Positions 7,129-11,338 of a stretch of DNA of 11,338 nucleotides are shown one piece after another. Source of the stretch: an uncultured bacterium. Lineage in GTDB: Bacteria > Planctomycetota > Phycisphaerae > Phycisphaerales > UBA1924. Below the pieces are notes generated by a model. The model had not been told where the DNA came from, searched no databases, and was given only the letters and a program-made list of their open reading frames with translations. A program made the translations under genes and the position numbers. Within the stretch, counting starts at the first letter, position 1, and each line of letters begins with the position of its first letter. The DNA is taken from contig CALKYH010000099.1 in the NCBI GenBank assembly GCA_938003595.1, positions 1-11,338 of the forward strand. Reading direction: 5' to 3'.

Positions 7129-9000
7129 GTGCCGTTGGTCAACGAGCGCCGGATGGGATGGTTGGTGTTGAGCGCCGGTCTGGCGGCGGGCAACGCATCG
7201 GCGCAGCAGGAGGCGCCGCCCGCCGAACCTCCCGCGGACGCGGAGATCGAGACCGAGTCGCCCTCGGAGGCGGCGGACTCACCCCCCACCATCCTCGAAG
7301 GGCCGACCGGCGTGATCCCGCCGATGGGCCCGCTGGGCTTCGCCGGCAAGGGCCCGTACGACCTCACCTGGGTGAATCATGTGGTGGACCGGCCCACGGT
7401 GGCGCTGCCGGACCGCTGGCGCATCGGTTGGCCCGAGTGGGACCGCTACGGGCGGCAGGCGCCGAGCGACCCGCTGCTGATGAATGTGACGGCGGGCGAC
7501 TCGCCGTACACGCTGGGCAACCCGCTGAACCCCTACGACCGCAATCTGCTCAAGGGCGACTATCCGATCGCCGGCGACGACATCTTCCTGACGGTGACGG
7601 CGGTGTCGGACACCTTGTTTCAGCAGCGGAAGCTGCCCACGCCGTCGGGGGCGAGCGCGGAGAACGCGGGTTCGTTCGACTTCTTCGGCGACGGCGAGCA
7701 GCTGTTCATCAACCAGACGGGGTTCCTGTCGCTCGACCTGTTCCAGGGCGCGACGGTGTTCCGACCGGTGGACTGGCTGCTGCGCGTGAGCCCGGCGTTC
7801 AATGTGAACTACCTGCACCTGCAGGAGCGGAACAACACGAACATCAATGTCCTCGACGGCGACACGCGCACGGACTCGCAGATCCTGCTGCAGGAGACCT
7901 TCTTCGAGGCGCACCTGGGCGATGTCAGCCCGAACTTCGACTTCGTGGCGGCCAAGGTGGGGCGGCAGCTGTTCGTCTCCGACTTCCGGGGCTTCATCTT
8001 CAACGATGTCAGCGACGGCGTGCGGCTGTTCGGCAACTCGGCGTCGAACCGCGTGCAGTGGAATGTCGCGGCGTTCATCCAGCCGGAGAAGAACACCAAC
8101 AGCGAACTGAACGAGCTGGAATGGCGCGACCAGGGCGTGTTCATCGCGAACCTGTATGTGCAGGACTTCATCTGGCAGGGCTACACCACGCAGTTCAGCG
8201 CCCACTGGAACCACGACCGCTCCGACACCGAGTACGACCGCAACGGGTTCCTCGTGCGGCCGTCGCTCGCCGGCAGCGTCACCCTGCAGGATGTCGACGC
8301 CGTGTACCTGGGCTGGGCCGGCGACGGGCACATCGACCGGCTCAACATCAATCACGCGGCGTACTACGCCACCGGGCGGGACGGCAACAACCCCATCGCC
8401 GGGCGGAGCGTGGACATCTCCGCGTTCCTGGGCGCGATCGAGCTGTCGGTGGACATCGACTGGCTGCGCCCCAAGATCGCCTTCGTCTACGCCAGCGGCG
8501 ACAGCGACCCGACCGACGGCACGGGCGGGGGCTTCGACGGCATCATGGACAACCCGTCCTTCGCCGGCGGCGCCAGCAGCTTCTTCGTGGGGCAGGGCTT
8601 CCGCCTGTTCGGCGTGCAGCTGACCAGCCCTCGCTCGCTCTACAACGACCTGGCCGGCGCCAAGGCGCAGGGCCAGAGCAACTTCGTGAACCCCGGCACC
8701 ATGCTGCTCAACATCGGGCTCGACATGGAGATCACGCCGAAGCTGCGGGCGTCGATCAACGCCAACTCCGTCTGGTTCGCCAACACCAGCACGCTGGAGC
8801 TGTTCCTCAACCAGAACGACATCGCCAGCCACTTCGGCGGCGAGGTCAACCTGCTCGTGCAGTACCGCCCGCTGCTGAACAACAACATCATCCTCACCGG
8901 CGGCGTCTCGGGGTTTCTGCCGGGCGAGGGGTTCGAGGACCTCTACGGCAGCGACGACATGCTCTACCAGGCCTTCGTCGGCGTGACGCTCGTGTACTAG
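7129..9000 (+). CDS. Outer-membrane beta-barrel protein (porin-like), partner of the large multihaem cytochrome
   Basis: About 623 residues. A signal peptide (RRMGWLVLSAGLAAGNASA, cleavage near residue 25) is followed by a Pro/Glu-rich stretch to about residue 60. The rest alternates short amphipathic strands with Asn/Asp/Gly-rich turns (for example LLRVSPAFNVNYLHL, VQWNVAAFIQP, FSAHWNHDRS). It ends in FVGVTLVY, the C-terminal aromatic expected of an outer-membrane barrel. I see no Cys and no haem motif. Only 17 bases separate it from the multihaem cytochrome gene, so the two are co-transcribed. That pairing resembles porin-cytochrome conduits such as MtrB with MtrA/MtrC, although I see no MtrB sequence match. 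It could instead be an unrelated porin. The start is uncertain: GTG 7129 has GGAAGG only 2 bases upstream, TTG 7135 has the same site at a good 8 bases, and ATG 7153 also leaves a signal peptide. Confidence 0.87.
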   Translation: MPLVNERRMGWLVLSAGLAAGNASAQQEAPPAEPPADAEIETESPSEAADSPPTILEGPTGVIPPMGPLGFAGKGPYDLTWVNHVVDRPTVALPDRWRIGWPEWDRYGRQAPSDPLLMNVTAGDSPYTLGNPLNPYDRNLLKGDYPIAGDDIFLTVTAVSDTLFQQRKLPTPSGASAENAGSFDFFGDGEQLFINQTGFLSLDLFQGATVFRPVDWLLRVSPAFNVNYLHLQERNNTNINVLDGDTRTDSQILLQETFFEAHLGDVSPNFDFVAAKVGRQLFVSDFRGFIFNDVSDGVRLFGNSASNRVQWNVAAFIQPEKNTNSELNELEWRDQGVFIANLYVQDFIWQGYTTQFSAHWNHDRSDTEYDRNGFLVRPSLAGSVTLQDVDAVYLGWAGDGHIDRLNINHAAYYATGRDGNNPIAGRSVDISAFLGAIELSVDIDWLRPKIAFVYASGDSDPTDGTGGGFDGIMDNPSFAGGASSFFVGQGFRLFGVQLTSPRSLYNDLAGAKAQGQSNFVNPGTMLLNIGLDMEITPKLRASINANSVWFANTSTLELFLNQNDIASHFGGEVNLLVQYRPLLNNNIILTGGVSGFLPGEGFEDLYGSDDMLYQAFVGVTLVY

Positions 9001-9005
9001 TGGAT

Positions 9006-9010
9006 GGAGG
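9006..9010 (+). promoter_or_regulatory. Ribosome binding site of the large multihaem cytochrome gene
   Basis: GGAGG lies 7 bases before ATG 9018, within the 17-base gap after the barrel gene's TAG. It fixes the start and implies independent translation initiation on a shared transcript. Confidence 0.8.
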
Positions 9011-9017
9011 TGGCGCG

Positions 9018-11338
9018 ATGGCCCGCAAACGATTCGATGGACGCGTCGCCGCACTGCTCCTGAGCGCCGCGGCGCTGCCCTTCGCCTGCGAGCACGCCCG
9101 CCACTGGCGGGGCGGCGAACCCTGGGACGCGAAGACCATCGAGCAGGCCAACGACCCGCAGCAGGCGCAGGCCATGCTGGCGGCGCGGATGTTCCCGGCG
9201 GCGCCGGAGGGCGGGCACAGCAAGGAGCAGAAGGCGCTGCACTCCGACGGCTGCATGTCCTGCCACGGCCCGACCGACGACCCCGACATGCACGCCGGCT
9301 CGACTCTTGCGATCGGCTGCGTGGACTGCCACGGCGGCGACGCGACGGTGTTCTCGCCCATGAGCGAGCCGGGCAGGCCTGGAGAGCCCGGGACGCCGAT
9401 CGAGGATCAGGCCTATCTCGACGCCCTGCTCGCGGCGCATGTCTCGCCCCGCAACCCCGAGGCCTGGTACGGCACGGACAACCTCATCGACGGCCGACCC
9501 TTCGGCGAGCATCACGAGGCGAAGGACCCGGAGCGGCTGCACGGCTCGTCCAACCCGGTCGTGTCCGCGGCGCTGCTGAACCAGGAATCGCCGGAGTTCA
9601 TCCGCTTCGTGAACCCCGGCGACCTGCGCGTCGCGGGCTTCGCCTGCGGCTCGTGCCACCCGCAGGAGGTCGCCAACGCCGGGCACAGCATGATGGCCCA
9701 CGGCGCCATGCTCTGGGGCGCCGCGCTCTACAACAACGGCGCCGTGCCGAACAAGATCGGGCGCTACGGCGAGTCCTACTCCGCGTTCGGCCAGCCCCAG
9801 CGGCTGCAGGGCGTGATCGAATTCGTCAAGGACGAGGACGGCGCCGAGCGCATGGTCGTGCGCCTGCCCACCGAGGCGGAGCAGGCCAAGGGCGTCCTGC
9901 CGTATCTCGACCCGCTGCCGACCTGGAACATCTCCCAGCCCGGCAATGTGCTGCGCATCTTCGAGCGCGGCACGAAGCTGCCCGTCCCCGGCACGACGAA
10001 CCCCGCCGAGGTCGGCAACCCCAATGTGCTCGTCGAGGGCGGCCGGCCCGACAAGGGCCTCTCGGTGCGCGGGCTGGGCACGCTCAACCGCACCGACCCG
10101 GTGTTCCTCGGCCTGCAGAAGACGCGCCTGCTCGATCCCACGCTGAACCTGATGGGCACGAACGACCACCCGGGCGACTATCGCTCGTCCGGCTGCACGG
10201 CGTGCCACTCGGTCTACGCGAACGACCGCGACATCCACGGCTCGAGCATCTACGCCGAGTTCGGCAACGCGGGGCGGTCCTTCAGCGTCGATCCCACGCT
10301 GCCCAAGGACCGCGCCGGGCACCCGATCAAGCATGTGCTGACCAGCGCGATCCCCAACAGCCAGTGCGTGGTGTGCCACATGCACCCGGGCACCTCGTAC
10401 GCGAACGCGTACCTGGGCTACATGTGGTGGGACAACGAGTCCGACGGGCGGTTCATGTACCCGGAGACCTCGCGGACGCCGACGGCCGAGCAGGAATGGC
10501 GCTCGTTCATGAAGAACCCGGAGGCCGCGAGCAAGAAGGGGCTCTGGGGCGACATCTACCCCGACGCGAAGTCGCACGCGGGGCAGGTCGCGGGGGAGGA
10601 CTTCCTGGCCCGCAGCGGCGCCCCGCGCGGCTACGAAGGGCAGGAGACGCTCAACGATCAGCTCGAGCACAACCAGTTCGCCGACTTCCACGGGCACGGC
10701 TGGGTGTTCCGCGCGGTCTACAAGAAGGACCGCCAGGGCCGCATGCTCACGCGCGACGACGCCGTGATCGCGCCCGACGACCCCGACAAGTGGGTCAAGG
10801 CGGTGCACCTGCGCGATGTCCACCTCGAGCGCGGCATGCAGTGCGTGGACTGCCACTTCAGCCAGGATGTCCACGGCGACGGCAAGCTCTACGCCGAGCC
10901 GCGGAACGCGATCGAGATCACCTGCGTGGACTGTCACGGCACCTACACGGCGCGGGCGACGCTCAAGACCACCGGCCCGGCCGCGGCGGGCGGCGGGCGC
11001 GACCTGTCACGTCAGTTCATCGACGGCAAGCGGCGGTTCGAATGGAAGGGCGAGACGCTCATCCAGCGCTCTCGCATGGACCCGAAGGTCGAGTGGGTCG
11101 TTCCCCAGACCGTGGACACGATCAACCCGGCTTCCGCGTGGTCGGTGGCGAACCCGGAGGCGGCGCGGGCCTCGCGCTACGCCAAGACCATGCGGAAGGA
11201 CGGCGTGACCTGGGGCGACATCTCCGCCGAGCCCGCGGCCATGTCGAGCCTGGCCCACGGGACCGACTCGATGGAGTGCTACACCTGCCACACCTCGTGG
11301 ATGACCTCGTGCTTCGGCTGCCACCTGCCGATGCAGGC
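9018..11338 (+). CDS. Very large multihaem cytochrome c (at least nine haems; runs off the right edge)
   Basis: 773 residues are present with no stop before the edge. The N-terminus is an export signal (basic residues 2-4, hydrophobic to about 23). Cys24 follows ALPFA, which is a poor lipobox, so lipidation is only possible. Nine CXXCH motifs occur, starting at Cys79, 101, 210, 393, 450, 609, 636, 754 and 765 (CMSCH, CVDCH, CGSCH, CTACH, CVVCH, CVDCH, CVDCH, CYTCH, CFGCH). Several come in close pairs, with long haem-free stretches at about 215-392 and 455-608 that could be binding or catalytic domains. Many other His residues can serve as distal ligands. The sequence resembles unnamed multihaem cytochromes of environmental bacteria rather than MtrC, OmcA or a nitrite reductase I could name. 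Co-transcription with a barrel protein suggests insertion in, or attachment to, the outer membrane for electron transfer to or from the outside. More haems may follow beyond the window. Confidence 0.94.
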   Translation, partial: MARKRFDGRVAALLLSAAALPFACEHARHWRGGEPWDAKTIEQANDPQQAQAMLAARMFPAAPEGGHSKEQKALHSDGCMSCHGPTDDPDMHAGSTLAIGCVDCHGGDATVFSPMSEPGRPGEPGTPIEDQAYLDALLAAHVSPRNPEAWYGTDNLIDGRPFGEHHEAKDPERLHGSSNPVVSAALLNQESPEFIRFVNPGDLRVAGFACGSCHPQEVANAGHSMMAHGAMLWGAALYNNGAVPNKIGRYGESYSAFGQPQRLQGVIEFVKDEDGAERMVVRLPTEAEQAKGVLPYLDPLPTWNISQPGNVLRIFERGTKLPVPGTTNPAEVGNPNVLVEGGRPDKGLSVRGLGTLNRTDPVFLGLQKTRLLDPTLNLMGTNDHPGDYRSSGCTACHSVYANDRDIHGSSIYAEFGNAGRSFSVDPTLPKDRAGHPIKHVLTSAIPNSQCVVCHMHPGTSYANAYLGYMWWDNESDGRFMYPETSRTPTAEQEWRSFMKNPEAASKKGLWGDIYPDAKSHAGQVAGEDFLARSGAPRGYEGQETLNDQLEHNQFADFHGHGWVFRAVYKKDRQGRMLTRDDAVIAPDDPDKWVKAVHLRDVHLERGMQCVDCHFSQDVHGDGKLYAEPRNAIEITCVDCHGTYTARATLKTTGPAAAGGGRDLSRQFIDGKRRFEWKGETLIQRSRMDPKVEWVVPQTVDTINPASAWSVANPEAARASRYAKTMRKDGVTWGDISAEPAAMSSLAHGTDSMECYTCHTSWMTSCFGCHLPMQ

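Noticed and set aside
7279..9054. Minus-strand open frame opposite the barrel gene
   Set aside because: The translation is Val/Arg/Ala/Glu-rich with no signal peptide or motif, while the plus frame has a signal peptide and barrel strands.
9069..9092. Lipoprotein signal on the large cytochrome (Cys24)
   Set aside because: The residues before the Cys (L-P-F-A) do not fit a good lipobox, since Pro stands at -3. It is kept only as a possibility.
8997..10937. Minus-strand open frame opposite the large cytochrome
   Set aside because: The plus frame carries nine CXXCH motifs and a ribosome binding site. The minus translation is an antisense artefact.
7129..11338. NAT codons as a sign of foreign DNA in the barrel and cytochrome genes
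   Set aside because: These codons are concentrated before GTN on both strands and in all genes checked, so ACGT avoidance explains them better than transfer.

Overview
This is GC-rich bacterial DNA holding seven protein genes, nearly all concerned with electron transfer. I count at least 16 c-type haem motifs, a membrane protein with two bis-histidine b-haem sites, and a protein with four [4Fe-4S] clusters. The very high GC, the oversized two-domain GlcG/HbpS protein and the large unnamed multihaem cytochromes suggest a Planctomycetota (possibly Phycisphaerae-like) or other deep Gram-negative lineage. That placement is inference. There is no rRNA, tRNA or taxonomic marker gene. No mobile element or CRISPR array was found.

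Layout. Positions 1-2956 (minus strand) form one tight operon, read right to left. It holds a soluble protein with two cyclic-nucleotide-binding domains fused to a four-cluster ferredoxin, then a four-helix di-haem b-type membrane cytochrome, then a membrane-anchored multihaem cytochrome c that runs off the left edge. A 212-base divergent region follows, with a 13-base palindrome. Positions 3169-4293 (plus) encode a secreted tetrahaem cytochrome of the c554 type. Convergent to it, with an 18-base gap, is an 891-residue secreted protein (4312-6987, minus) with GlcG/HbpS (DUF336) domains at both ends and a propeller-like middle. A 141-base divergent region with a 7-bp inverted repeat separates it from a plus-strand pair: an outer-membrane beta-barrel protein (7129-9000) and, 17 bases on, a very large multihaem cytochrome (from 9018) with nine CXXCH motifs before the right edge cuts it.

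How the parts may work together (inference). The left operon looks like an inner-membrane electron-transfer module, with an Fe-S protein, a di-haem b cytochrome able to exchange electrons with quinone, and an anchored multihaem cytochrome facing the periplasm. The tetrahaem cytochrome could be a periplasmic shuttle. The barrel plus large cytochrome has the architecture expected of a porin-cytochrome conduit across the outer membrane. The locus is therefore a candidate for respiratory electron exchange with an extracellular or poorly soluble partner, possibly gated by a cyclic nucleotide. No gene here identifies the terminal donor or acceptor.

A separate signal covers the whole window. The tetranucleotide ACGT is almost absent (one copy found by eye), and codons are switched to avoid it on both strands. 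This suggests a restriction or modification system of that specificity in the host lineage.
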